From Botrytis cinerea B05.10 (lineage: Eukaryota; Ascomycota; Leotiomycetes; Helotiales; Sclerotiniaceae): 64,000 bases of DNA. Under the pieces are notes generated by a model. The model had not been told where the DNA came from. It worked only from the letters and a program-made list of their open reading frames with translations, and did no database searches. Position numbers and translations under genes: made by a program. The stretch's first letter is position 1. Every line of letters begins with the position of its first letter. The DNA lies in assembly GCF_000143535.2 (NCBI RefSeq), contig NC_037311.1, positions 2,294,001 to 2,358,000 on the forward strand, written 5' to 3'. Of the stretch, positions 1 to 10,060 are shown piece by piece.

Positions 1-1122
1 CCAGAGGATTTAGTCGCCGTCTCAACCCGATTTACAAAAGTTCTCTATGCACAACTGAAGTCGCAACAATTTTCTGCACCCATTGCATGGAAGGATATTC
101 TAACACCGCCAAAGAACGACGCAGAATTGGACAAATTTACAAGATTAGAAATGGGAATGAAAGTTACCTCAGGATTTGAAATGCTAGTTACAGATCCGAA
201 GAATAGAGATCATCGATCCGTTAGAGAGATTAATATACTTCTAGAGGATCTCGAGGAAGATGCTTCCAATCTTCCTAGCGACGATAAAATTCTTACTTGG
301 AAGGACAATATGAGAGAGGATGATGAGAAGTGGCTTGATATCAATTTCGAGGACTTTGAGAGAGAGTTAGATGGAAAGAATAAGGACAAGAAGTCGGCTG
401 GGATACCTGGAGCTTTTGGACCGGACCCCCCGTCCGGATTTGGCGATGCAAAGACTGAAGCTGATTTAAAGAAAATGGTGGAACGTTTCGAAGCTTTCCT
501 AAACGATGATGATGCCGGTCCCGACGGTGCTGAAATGGACGAGATGGATGTCGATGACGACGAAGACGACGACGACGACGACGATGATGATGATGATGAA
601 GACAGCGAGGAGGATAAAGATGTTAGCTTTGATGAAGTGGAATTTGCAAAGATGATGAGAGAGATGATGGGTATGCCAACGGATGACACAGATGAGCCTG
701 CATCTCAATCCAACTTAGGAATTTCCCGCAGGGTTGAAGAAATTGATAGTGATGATGAGAATGAAGAGAGTGATGAAATGGAGGAGATACAAAAAGTGAT
801 GAAGAGGATGGAAGCAGAATTGAACGAGGCTGGGGCGCTCAATTTAGGTCCCACCCCAAGCAAAGTTGCTACCCTCTCTGGAAATGGAATGGGCACTGGA
901 AAGGATAAGCAACGAGCAGAACTAGATGAGGAGGAGGAGGCAGATGAAGAAAGCGATGAGGAATTGGACATCGATTTTAATCTGGCGAAAAACCTATTAG
1001 AAAGTTTCAAAAGTCAAGGAGGCATGGCTGGGCCCGGGGGCAATCTACTAGGTATGATGGGTTTGAAACTACCTCGCGACGAAGATGATGAAGGAAGAAG
1101 TCGTGGAAAGAGACCTGAATAA
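1..1122 (+). CDS. Ecdysoneless/SGT1-family protein, C-terminal part (5' truncated by window)
   Basis: The frame is open from base 1 to the TAA at 1120-1122 (373 residues visible), so the start lies outside the window. The first ~65 residues (PEDLVAVSTRF, FTKVLYAQL, KVTSGFEML) resemble the conserved core of the Ecd/SGT1 family, which in other eukaryotes links to transcription control and pre-mRNA splicing. The rest is highly acidic: an almost pure Asp run at about residues 177-205, then further D/E-rich blocks (SDDENEESDEMEE, DEEEEADEESDEE) separated by a MMREMMGMP motif. The protein ends in a basic tail (GRSRGKRPE). The gene converges on the next one, with only 76 bp between stop codons. The family call rests on remembered similarity. 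The acidic tail alone would be uninformative. Confidence 0.75.
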   Translation, partial: PEDLVAVSTRFTKVLYAQLKSQQFSAPIAWKDILTPPKNDAELDKFTRLEMGMKVTSGFEMLVTDPKNRDHRSVREINILLEDLEEDASNLPSDDKILTWKDNMREDDEKWLDINFEDFERELDGKNKDKKSAGIPGAFGPDPPSGFGDAKTEADLKKMVERFEAFLNDDDAGPDGAEMDEMDVDDDEDDDDDDDDDDDEDSEEDKDVSFDEVEFAKMMREMMGMPTDDTDEPASQSNLGISRRVEEIDSDDENEESDEMEEIQKVMKRMEAELNEAGALNLGPTPSKVATLSGNGMGTGKDKQRAELDEEEEADEESDEELDIDFNLAKNLLESFKSQGGMAGPGGNLLGMMGLKLPRDEDDEGRSRGKRPE

Positions 1123-1198
1123 AGACTGAACAAGAATTATAAGATATTTGACTATTGTTTGGGTATCGCTAATTACATCAAAAAATCGCTGGTATGCC

Positions 1199-2476
1199 TC
1201 AATTTTCATCTACCAAATCCTCGATACCAATTTTTTGCCTCTTGGAACTCTCAGCCTCCGGGGCTACAGACGAACTCAAGCTTCGCGCTCTCTTGAGCAT
1301 ATCATTGACTGCAACATCCACTCTTTCCAATTCTGATAACGCAGCGGTTAAATTCCTCCGGTTTTCTAACTCGCGTCTACTGCTGTCGCTTTGGGGTCGG
1401 TAGTATTCTGTCACTATTCCCAGTACAGCTCTGTAGCAGCGGTAGAGCAACAATCGTACTTCTGCATTCCCTGTGTCTTCGATGAGATCATCTTCATCAC
1501 CTGCCTTCCAGCCTTCCATGAAACCTTCACTGGGATTTTCGAAAACATTTGAGAGTAATGGGTCTCCAAAGATACCTTGACTCCAGTTTCGTAGTCCTGT
1601 TAGTTTGAGACTTTCAGTCGGGATGTGCGAACTGCCTTCCTTGATTCCGTTCTCGATCATTACGTTCCGTTCACCTAGATCTAGTAGTACCAATCTAGGA
1701 AGTTTGACAGCGTCCATGCGCCAAGATAGACGTTGGTAGTGTGATCGCACTACATCGTATGGAAGCAAGACGGCCATATCTTCTCCATCGCGCAAAATTG
1801 ATTCAAGTAGGGTATTGAAAGCTTCTGACCAAGTTGTGGACCCCGAGCCTAAAGGGGCTGAAGGGCGCGATTGTTTGAAGGGGTCTGGGAGGACTCGAGC
1901 TGCTGTACCGAATGTGCTGTTGGGTGATGTGAGGGAAGCTAAGCTTCGAGTTAGAGATCCGACTTGTTTGTCGATGAGGCGCCGGTCGGATAGACTGAGG
2001 TATACTGAGAGTGCAGAAAGTGTTTTTCCGGCTGTCGGTTCGAAGATTGTGTATGGTAATGCCATCTCTCGGTTATTGGATGAATGCTTGAGCATTTTCG
2101 GTATCACGTCCTCTAGTTTGATGGATGCTAAATCATTTTCTACATCTGCTATACCATTGGTATTTACGCCTTTGGATTTTTGGCTGGACGTATCGAGGAA
2201 ATGTACGAGGGTTGCTTCAGAGTACTGAAGCGTGGTCTCGTGTCTCAAGAGACGAACAGCTAAACTGGGCGCAAAGGATAGGAGAAGCTTGTTATCATTC
2301 GACATGTTGAGAGTATATAGTCTGGGTAGGTGGGTAGAGGGTAATTCTTCGACACTTTCTAATTTCATATCCGGTACCACATGGCTAAGTATCTCCTTAA
2401 GACGTCGTACTGGGACCGAGTACATAAGCGACGTCTTGAAGGACTTGCCAGGGACGGCTGTCTTGTACGAAGCCAT
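1199..2476 (-). CDS. Aminoglycoside phosphotransferase-like (APH/choline kinase-fold) protein
   Basis: Single-exon gene of 425 residues, ATG at 2476. The order of elements fits fungal APH-like kinases: an N-lobe with KLLLSFAPS and VRLLRHE (residues ~63-80), a middle block with TIFEPTAGKTLSALS, and a C-lobe segment PRLVLLDLGERNVMI (~260-274). That segment sits where APH enzymes have the Brenner motif HGDxxxxN. Here the His is replaced by Leu while Asp266 and Asn271 are kept. FGDPLLSNVF at ~300 is typical of this fungal family. The C-terminus carries a basic stretch (SSKRQK), a possible nuclear signal. Substrate is unknown; aminoglycoside resistance should not be inferred. The altered catalytic loop means activity is uncertain. 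Confidence 0.7.
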   Translation of the reverse strand: MASYKTAVPGKSFKTSLMYSVPVRRLKEILSHVVPDMKLESVEELPSTHLPRLYTLNMSNDNKLLLSFAPSLAVRLLRHETTLQYSEATLVHFLDTSSQKSKGVNTNGIADVENDLASIKLEDVIPKMLKHSSNNREMALPYTIFEPTAGKTLSALSVYLSLSDRRLIDKQVGSLTRSLASLTSPNSTFGTAARVLPDPFKQSRPSAPLGSGSTTWSEAFNTLLESILRDGEDMAVLLPYDVVRSHYQRLSWRMDAVKLPRLVLLDLGERNVMIENGIKEGSSHIPTESLKLTGLRNWSQGIFGDPLLSNVFENPSEGFMEGWKAGDEDDLIEDTGNAEVRLLLYRCYRAVLGIVTEYYRPQSDSSRRELENRRNLTAALSELERVDVAVNDMLKRARSLSSSVAPEAESSKRQKIGIEDLVDEN

Positions 2477-3814
2477 TATGAGCAGTGAGGTGGTATTCAG
2501 ATATGAGGGTGAGATGTGGATATGTATGGTTTTGAGATAAAGTGGAGTCAGTGGGTTTGATCAACCTGAGGACGAGAGTGACCAAATTGATAGGGATATG
2601 ATATGTATGCCGTGTTTCTGTGGTCTGGCAGTAGCTGTTCTCGGCTGCTTACTGACTCGGATAATAGCCTTGCCGGGATTCTGCCTTAAGATTATATGAT
2701 ATAAGGTTGGCCAGGAATATTTGGCGGCACTCTGGTCTCGTCAACTCGCTTACAGTGTGTTTCGATTGGTCTAATTGTAGTGACGAAGTCCGTAGCAACT
2801 GACTCCTTTGAGCTCCACAATACTGGAAATTAGATCTTTGGAAGATCGGCGGTGGAAGGGAGGCACAACACCCAAATTATGTGATTAGGTAGAAATATTG
2901 TTCTGCATCGAAGTATTGATGTGCAGTTGTAAAAGTAATGCTCGTGCTCTCTGGTGTTTGGGCATTGGATGCCTTGAGGTGGTACTCAACAAAATATTGG
3001 TGTCTGCGAAGAGATGCAAGGCATCCACCTCCTTGAGAACCCTGAAGTATGTTCTACGGGTAAGAAAACGTGAATTGGGTGATTTCCTAATAATGGATAA
3101 TTCTTTGAAATGGGCAAGTGAAACAAATCACAAAGTTCTTGGAAATTTGTCGGCGACAGGATCGATTGTGGATAATTGTGGATGTTTGATGGACTTGAGC
3201 TGTATCGGGTATCTATTTTGTTGTTGTATAGCTAGTACTTTGTAGGTCTATCGAAGAAGAAGTAGATATAAAGTAATTCTCGAAGCGAAAAGATAGATGT
3301 CGCTTTTCCTAACGAGAAGCGGAGATTGGACGAAAAGGGTTTAGACAGTCGATTGGAGGTGAGATCAAGGCTTGTTCTTGAACGATTCTGGAATCTGGAA
3401 TCTGGAATATTGGGGGAGAACTCTTCCGGGACATGGGACTTGTACGAGAAAGGCAATCTTTGAGAATCATTCATGTATGGTGACAAGATGAAATCAAATC
3501 TAGAAAAGTGGTGGAGTGCGCTTGAGGCGTGTATAGGAGGTCTTTTATTAGATAGCTCCCGCCATGGAATAATAATTGCATCTAGTGTTGGAACTTGGAA
3601 GCTTGGTTGGCAAGATGTGGAGACTTCAGGTACGGGGTGTTCGATGTAGGTAAAATTTCAAGGACTAGATCATAATGGGTAACGGGATCTTCAGCATCCC
3701 GGTCTATGTATTATCATCGATCCAATTACGGGATTGTCGAGAGTCGAGATAATGTCGATGTTGAAAACTTTGGTCCCCGAGACATTGGCATTGATGCAAG
3801 AAGATACCGATGGC

Positions 3815-3856
3815 TGTAGATGCAGATGTAGATGTAGATGTAGATGTAGATGCAGA
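3815..3856. repeat. Hexanucleotide microsatellite (TGTAGA/TGCAGA)n
   Basis: About seven tandem copies of TGTAGA with TGCAGA variants at the ends. Read directly; intergenic. Confidence 0.9.
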
Positions 3857-4336
3857 CGCAAAGATTGTGAATGCGGTTCGGACATGAACGAAGGAATGCG
3901 TCTATCGAACTACATACAAGAACGGATTAGACTTCGTATTTTTCTTGAGTGATTGATACTGATCAGTATTGATTGGTATTTGTGATGGTAAGTGTAGTGG
4001 CTGGAAGTGGAAGTGGAATTTGGATTGATTAGATTGGTGGGGGTACGTTAAACCCAAGGTAACATCAACAGGTACATCCACACTATCCATGACAATCCAT
4101 CCCTTTCCCTTGGGTTGTGTTGTGTAGACAAGGGGGGGAGGCTCGATTTAAATTCTACGATTGGTCGGAAATAAGCGAATTTTTACATCGGGAAGGTGTA
4201 GGTTGTCTGGTTGTCTCGTTGTATGGGATTATTTGCTCGTTCATCCCCGTCCATGCATATCTCTTACCTGTCCACCAACTTGATATCAACTTTATATGGA
4301 TTACGAGAGCGATTGCGAGTTACATCAGCTACTCAT

Positions 4337-4398
4337 GCACATACATATATATACACATACACATACACATACACACACACCTACACACTACATACACA
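4337..4398. repeat. CA/TACACA-rich microsatellite
   Basis: Short tandem ACATAC/ACACAC units, about 60 bp, intergenic. It produces spurious His/Tyr/Thr-rich ORFs on the plus strand. Confidence 0.85.
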
Positions 4399-4915
4399 GC
4401 ACTGAGTGATGCTGTAAAAGCGTTGAGACGTTTTCAATACGGACTCATGCATCGAACGCATAAATCTGAAATCCCGACAGTTCTGAGTGCTGCACTCGAG
4501 CACATGATACATACAGCACAGGAACGAAATGGGGGATCGGCGAAGGAAATTGGAGAAGAGAAAAAATCTCATGACAACGAAATCATTCAATGGAGCTGAA
4601 GTGGGTATGAGTTCCAACACTAGAAACAGATCTTTCCGTGTTGAAATCTGGACGCATAGTACGCATCGTCTCAGCACTCCACCTCCAATCATCTGTTCCG
4701 ACGAGAAGGGAGAATATATTAAAAACGTGTGGCACTGGAAAAACAAGTACACGTTGATTTACGAGAGAATTGTAACCTGTATGAATCTGCTGATATACCC
4801 AGGTCGCTACTTTCAAACGGAGTATGATGTATGCTGAGAAGGTAGAAAGCCACCACTTTGTTGGAGGAGCCCCAGGTATCTTCGTCTGATGTTCGAGTAT
4901 TCGTCTCATCCTACT

Positions 4916-4956
4916 CCCATCCATCCACCCATCCACCCATCCATCCATCCATCCAT
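4916..4956. repeat. CCAT/CCAC tetranucleotide microsatellite
   Basis: Tandem CCAT units mixed with CCAC, about 40 bp. Intergenic. Confidence 0.85.
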
Positions 4957-6001
4957 ACGCATAATCATCTCAACCTTCCCAGACCACTAACAAATTAGTA
5001 ACAAATACCAAATGCCAATCCCAAATACTAATAACTAACTAAATTCACCGTTCTCCTCCCAAAAAAGTCGTCGGATCAATCAGTTCCACCCTCGTTTAAT
5101 TTCAGCCGATCAGGTTAGCCGCTCCCATTTCAATACTGGCCCGAGTGCGAAACCATGTAACCCCGATGGAGCGCCCTGTAACGAGGCTGCATACACCATG
5201 TATGCGTGTTTATTAGTACAAACACTTCTAAAGTTTTGGGAAATTTTGCAAAACAATTCACATGTCTTTGGTTTGTGTCATTAGAGATGGAAAGGTACAT
5301 TTAGTTTCAAGCCTCCTGCATATCATCATCGCACAAAGAGTTCTAGTTGTAGATAAGGTATCGTTGTATTATATGCGGGTGCGAGAATTCAGCTCAGCTG
5401 GGTCAAAGTGACATGTTAGATAATGCAAGATTGTGATCACTAGTATAGACTTGACATATACTTGTATTGTAATATGCATTATGCACATGCAGTAGGGAGT
5501 GACGCTTGAAGTATGTCGGTGATCTGGAAGAATACAGAGCAACTTTTGATCAAGATCATGGATATCAATTTACCAGATAAAAAAATTCCCCACAGTCCAC
5601 GTTTTTTTTTCACTCTTCTAGGCTTCAAGGGTAATATCTGCATTCACATGGATCAAAGTCTTGAGAAGCTGTAAATGTAGCGGTCAAACTTGTGTCCCAA
5701 GAAGCCCTAGAAGCCGGATATGCACCCTTATCCCCTGCAACGGAAGGGTGGGATTTTGGGTACGGGTTTGTTGAGGAACTTGAATGCGGCATGACATGAA
5801 ATGATATGATATGTTTTATGAGTAAGGTAAGCTGATCTAAGCGCCTGTGTAGATCGATTGGTTTGAAATATGCGCAAGTATTCAAATAACCGATTTTGGT
5901 ATATCGTATCCTTTGCGTCACAAGGAACATTTGCACATCTCATCTCTGGAAAAGGGTAACTGGTATAGGTGATACAAGGTGATGCTAGTAATCTAAAACA
6001 A

Positions 6002-7683
6002 TTAACTGCCGTTTGAGTCCTCGGGTAGAGCCCGAGTCTCGTCTGTAATTACGCTTTCGGGCGTAGCTTTTGGTTTGGTATCTGCTAGTCCCCCAGATTT
6101 CAAGCTCGTTGAAGGTGACTGGAGCTCGTAAAGGTTATAGCGCTTAAGCTTTTCCCAGTCATCTCCAACGACACTCATACCACAGATAGTCTAGCCAATG
6201 CAAGTTAGCATGTTGATCTCTGCATTTGTGGGTTTTGCATTCGTTACCTGGTAAATCTCGATTATTATCACTTTGTCTGGCTTAGTGAGGTTGACTTTAT
6301 GATTGCCATCCACCAGAGATGCGACCTGTTTAATCACGGCATCCCGCTTTAATGTGCTGTGGTTGCGTATCGTGGGTCGAATAGCATACTGTAATGCAGT
6401 TAATGACTGTTCGGCCAAACCTCAAACAATCCAATCAAACTTTGAGGCTAGAACTTCAATGTCGTAGCAGCACTATACGCAAAATAGGAAGACGTACCGA
6501 GTATGCAGCAATCTCTTCTGATTTTGCAGCTCCTCCAGCAAGTCGGAAATGAGCACCTAGCACGGCTTGTCCGACTTCTTCAATACCTTTTTCCGTTGCT
6601 TTTCCAATGATTGACATTGGTGTTAGACGATTTACAAACCTCAATTTTCTCACCCCACCCGATGCTGCATCTTCACACATCCTGTGGACGAGATCGGCCG
6701 GGTCTATTGGCGACCGTGTTTTGAAGAACAGCACGCATTGAATATCGAGGTAAATCGCTGAGAAAAGCTTCTCTGCAGGATCTTTGTGCGCTGCAACTTC
6801 TTTTCGGATGGATGCTTCAATATCATCAACTGATTCGGTAGCATCTTCGTCTTCCTCATCACCCTTTTCATTGCTTGACTTCACGGAAATACCATAGTAC
6901 TTCTCAGCAGACTAATCGCAATTTAGCATAAACCGGTTGAAGTCTGGGGCTGAGACCTGATAACTAACCTCCTCGAGCAGACTCCTCAGCTCCTCTGTCG
7001 CCTTTCCTTCTTTGCCCTTCACGCACGTTGCCCAAATACCTTGGTCGCCTGGTTCTATCTTTCCACCGCTCTTAGAGGCCATTTTAGTTTGCTGGTGTGG
7101 AGTTTGCCATTTGCCATTTGAACCACCCTGCATAAGAAGTCAGAGGAATTTATGAGAGACCAATGAGTCAAATTGAAACACAGGTTGTCAAACCCGAGAG
7201 CCACTTTGAAGTTCTACAGCAACTCCGAATCGAAAAATTGACAGCCTGTTCAAGCTCTCTTCCACGATGTCGCGACAACTCATTGGTGATGAAGACAGAA
7301 ACCATGGTCTTGTCTGCATGTCTTGGAGCCATCACGAAATTTGAAGAATTCTCTGAGGTAGACCTGATGGAACAAAGTCTTTGGTAGCCAACCTCGCCGA
7401 AGTATTAACACTCTCAAGCCGAAGACTTCAACCGAAATCAATACTCGTTCCTTTCTCGGCTGCTAGCAAAACCATCACCAAATCCACATCCATATCCAAT
7501 TGCTTCGATGCGCTTCTCTTTTGTGCTCACCCCAAAAGTAAACCCTCCATGAATTCAGAATTAAAAAGGAAACCCACATACCTTAGCTCTCTTCCCTCCT
7601 CTATTATCCCCATCTCTCGCATCTCTCGCATCTCTTCCGCTGCCTCCAGACCTTTCTTTCCTCTTATTATTTGAATCCGCCAT
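6002..7683 (-). CDS. TAN1: tRNA N4-acetylcytidine factor Tan1 (THUMP domain)
   Basis: Five exons read from the minus strand: 7582-7683, 6969-7127, 6498-6911, 6248-6388, 6002-6190; 334 residues. Tan1/THUMPD1 binds tRNA through a THUMP domain and is the adaptor for Kre33/NAT10 making ac4C12 in tRNA-Ser/Leu. The N-terminal block KIEPGDQGIWATC after a basic region matches the family start. The THUMP region (~130-250) includes FVNRLTPM, HFRLAGG, YAIRPTIRN and DKVIIIEIYQ, and ends with TICGMSVVGDDWEKLKRYNL. The first exon encodes a short basic leader (MADSNNKRKERSG...GGKRAK) joined in phase 0 across a 454-bp intron with GTATGT and TGCAG ends. A shorter model could begin at the in-frame ATG at 7133. 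An alternative acceptor of the fourth exon (GAACAG, 18 bp upstream) is also in frame. The other introns are 57, 109 and 57 bp. Confidence 0.85.
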
Positions 7684-8234
7684 ATGCTCAACTCGCGCCT
7701 ATCAAATTATACTCTCCGGCTTGATCTTACTTCCAATCCCACCTTACTTCTACTATTTATCAGAAGAGGACGCGAATCTGTTGTTGTTTCAATACTTGTC
7801 CGGCGTTGAAGATCACGCCGCCTAAACAAAATGGAAAATATCGCTTAGTCAGGTAGTCTAAAATACCCCACTTCGCCGCATTGGGGTAAGGTAAGGAATG
7901 AACTGTGAATTGGTGGGAGTTTTGAAGATGAAAAGCAAGATTTGCATTGGGATTTTGAAGTTGAAAGTTTCAATTTTCTGCATTTGATCACCTCCCATGA
8001 TATTCTTGTACCCTGATTTCACTCCAGTATATCGAACTCATGTGTCAATCCCAAGGTTACCTTGATGCATTTATTCGACGGAATCACACCAAGCAAAGCA
8101 TTACAATTTCTTGTTCTAACGGATGCAGCAGAGAAGAATTTCATTATTTCATTATTTTCATTGTCCTAACCGGATACCAGATCCATACGCGCTCAAAGCC
8201 CCAATCATTTTAATTTCGAAGCTTAAAATATTAT
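7684..8234. other. Intergenic: TAN1 promoter and PDC 3' flank
   Basis: 551 bp between two minus-strand genes: upstream region of TAN1 and 3' flank of the pyruvate decarboxylase gene. No ORF with family features and no repeat of note. Confidence 0.5.
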
Positions 8235-10060
8235 TTAATCCTTTGCGTTGTTCTTCGCACTCGCCTCAGCCGTCAAAACCAATGCTCTTGGAGCATCCTC
8301 CTTTGGAATATACAACTCCACAAACTGCAGGCAGTCCGCAGAATTGAACTCTTTGTTAGTGAAAAGCTCGTTGACTTGGTCTTTGGTCTTAATCTGGTGA
8401 AGCTTGTATTTGCCTTCTTTGGCACCGAATGCTGGGACCAGATCTTTGTTGTTCCAGGTTGCAATATCGTTGTATTCTTCTTCCATGCCGTGAATGAATC
8501 TTTCAATGGTATAGCCATCATTACAGATCACAAAGCTTGATTGATAATTAGCCATAAAATTTGTTGAAAGAGGAACCAAGGTAACTTACATAATAGGTTT
8601 CAATCCAAGGCGGATCATTGTGCTTACTTCTTGAGCCGTGAGCTGGAAACTACCATCACCAACAAACAAGATCGTTCTACTGTCACTTCCAGCGTCTCTG
8701 GCGGCCAGTGCAGCACCTTGGCAAGCACCAACGGAGTACCCAATACTGCCCCACAATACCTGACTGAGAGCTGTAACTCCCTTTGGAAATTTTGTTTCCC
8801 AAATGCCGAAATTAGCTGTTCCAGTCTCGGTAATGACAATATCGTTCTCCTTCAAGAACTCGCCAGCCCTAGGCCAAAACCATGCTTGGGTGATGGTTTC
8901 TGAGCTATCCTCGTTTGCGGTAACCTTGTTTTCCATTTTGGGCCCTGGAACGGCAGAGAGCTTTCGAAGGTCAACCTTCTTGATAATCTTCTGCAAAACT
9001 CCGCGCATATGAACGCCTGGGTATTCAGAATAACGAACGGCAATTTTTGTGCTGTGGAAGTCAATTGTGTTAAGTTGAGAAGTTTTATACGAAAATCCGG
9101 CGGTGTTGAAGTCACTCTTGATAGCGCCAATCGTCAAAATAAGGTCCGAAGACTCGACTCGGTGCTTCACATCTGGATGACTACCACTTCCAGCGTAAAC
9201 ACCTCCATAGTTTTCGGAGGTCTCGTCGACAGCACCCTTGCCCATTGGAGTGACAAAGACGGGCAAGCCAGTCTTTTCTATTAATCCGTGCACCTCTGGG
9301 ATGACCCTGTGTCTAATAGCACATGCATCAACGAGGATGATAGGGTTTTTGGCGGCCTCAAAATACTTGAGAATTACATCAACGACGTAATCCTCCTTAT
9401 CTGGGTCATTTGAAGGTAGAGACAAGTCAATGGGCGTCTTCAATCGTTCTCCTTCTACCTTCTTCTGAACCATGTCTGTTGGCAGTGTAATGTATACCGG
9501 CTGACTATGGACCCAGCATTGCTGTAACGTATGGTCGATCAAGGCAGCCGCTTCGTGTGGATCATTGATTTTGGCCATTGCGCAAGAAATCTCCTTTGAC
9601 ATATCCGCGAAAACATTAAAGTTTCCGTTTCCAAGTGTATGATGCAAAAGCATGCCATCCTTTTGCGAAATTGTTGAAGGGGTGCCAACTATATGGACAA
9701 TAGGGACTCGTTCGGAGTACGCACCGGCGATGGCATTGATCGCCGAGAGCTCTCCCACACCGAAGGTAGTCATGATTGCTGAAATTCCTTTCACTCGAGC
9801 ATAGCCATCGGCAGCATATCCTTTAAAAAGTTGTCGTTAGGCATGAAACATTGGCCAATAGAGGAAAACTAACCTGCATTCAACTCGTTGCAGTTGCCAA
9901 CCCATTTCAATCCAAGCTTAGGAATGTAGTCAAGAGCAACCAAATTGTAATCTCCTGGCAAGCCGTGAACAGAGTCGATTCCGATTTGCTTCAATCTCGT
10001 GAATAGATACTCAGCAAGATCCACTGGGGATTTGAGAGATTCAGTCCTGAGATCCACCAT
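8235..10060 (-). CDS. PDC1: Pyruvate decarboxylase
   Basis: Three exons (9874-10060, 8590-9820, 8235-8535) give 572 residues, the usual length for fungal PDC. The enzyme converts pyruvate to acetaldehyde and CO2 with thiamine diphosphate and Mg2+ in the cytosol, the committed step of ethanol fermentation. Key residues are visible: Asp37 in GLPGDYN, the cofactor-activating Glu59 in NCNELNAG, the His pair in LLHHTLGNG, the ThDP/Mg motif beginning GDGSFQ and closing with ICNDGYT, and the Glu in [10 protein letters not shown]. Introns are 53 and 54 bp, each with clear GTTAGT or GTAAGT donors. The second splits an Ile codon inside the ThDP motif. No targeting peptide is seen. A closely related indolepyruvate or 2-oxoacid decarboxylase is less likely. 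Confidence 0.93.

Larger units (their letters stand above)
2477..6001. other. 3.5 kb intergenic region, no gene seen
   Basis: Lies between the start of the APH-like gene and the 3' end of TAN1. The ORFs here are short, overlap one another and have no recognisable motif; several consist of translated microsatellite. It holds the tandem repeats listed separately (hexamer at 3.8 kb, CA-rich at 4.3 kb, CCAT-rich at 4.9 kb). The part next to 2476 should contain the APH-like promoter, and the part next to 6001 the TAN1 3' UTR. An unannotated non-coding transcript cannot be excluded. Confidence 0.5.

Noticed and set aside
210..1010. Long minus-strand Ser-rich ORFs opposite the Ecd-family gene
   Set aside because: They are the antisense of Asp/Glu codon runs (GAC/GAT read as Ser/Ile/Val) and have no motif; shadows of the real gene.
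4117..4599. 160-codon plus-strand ORF
   Set aside because: Its middle is translated CA/TACACA microsatellite and the flanks lack any motif.
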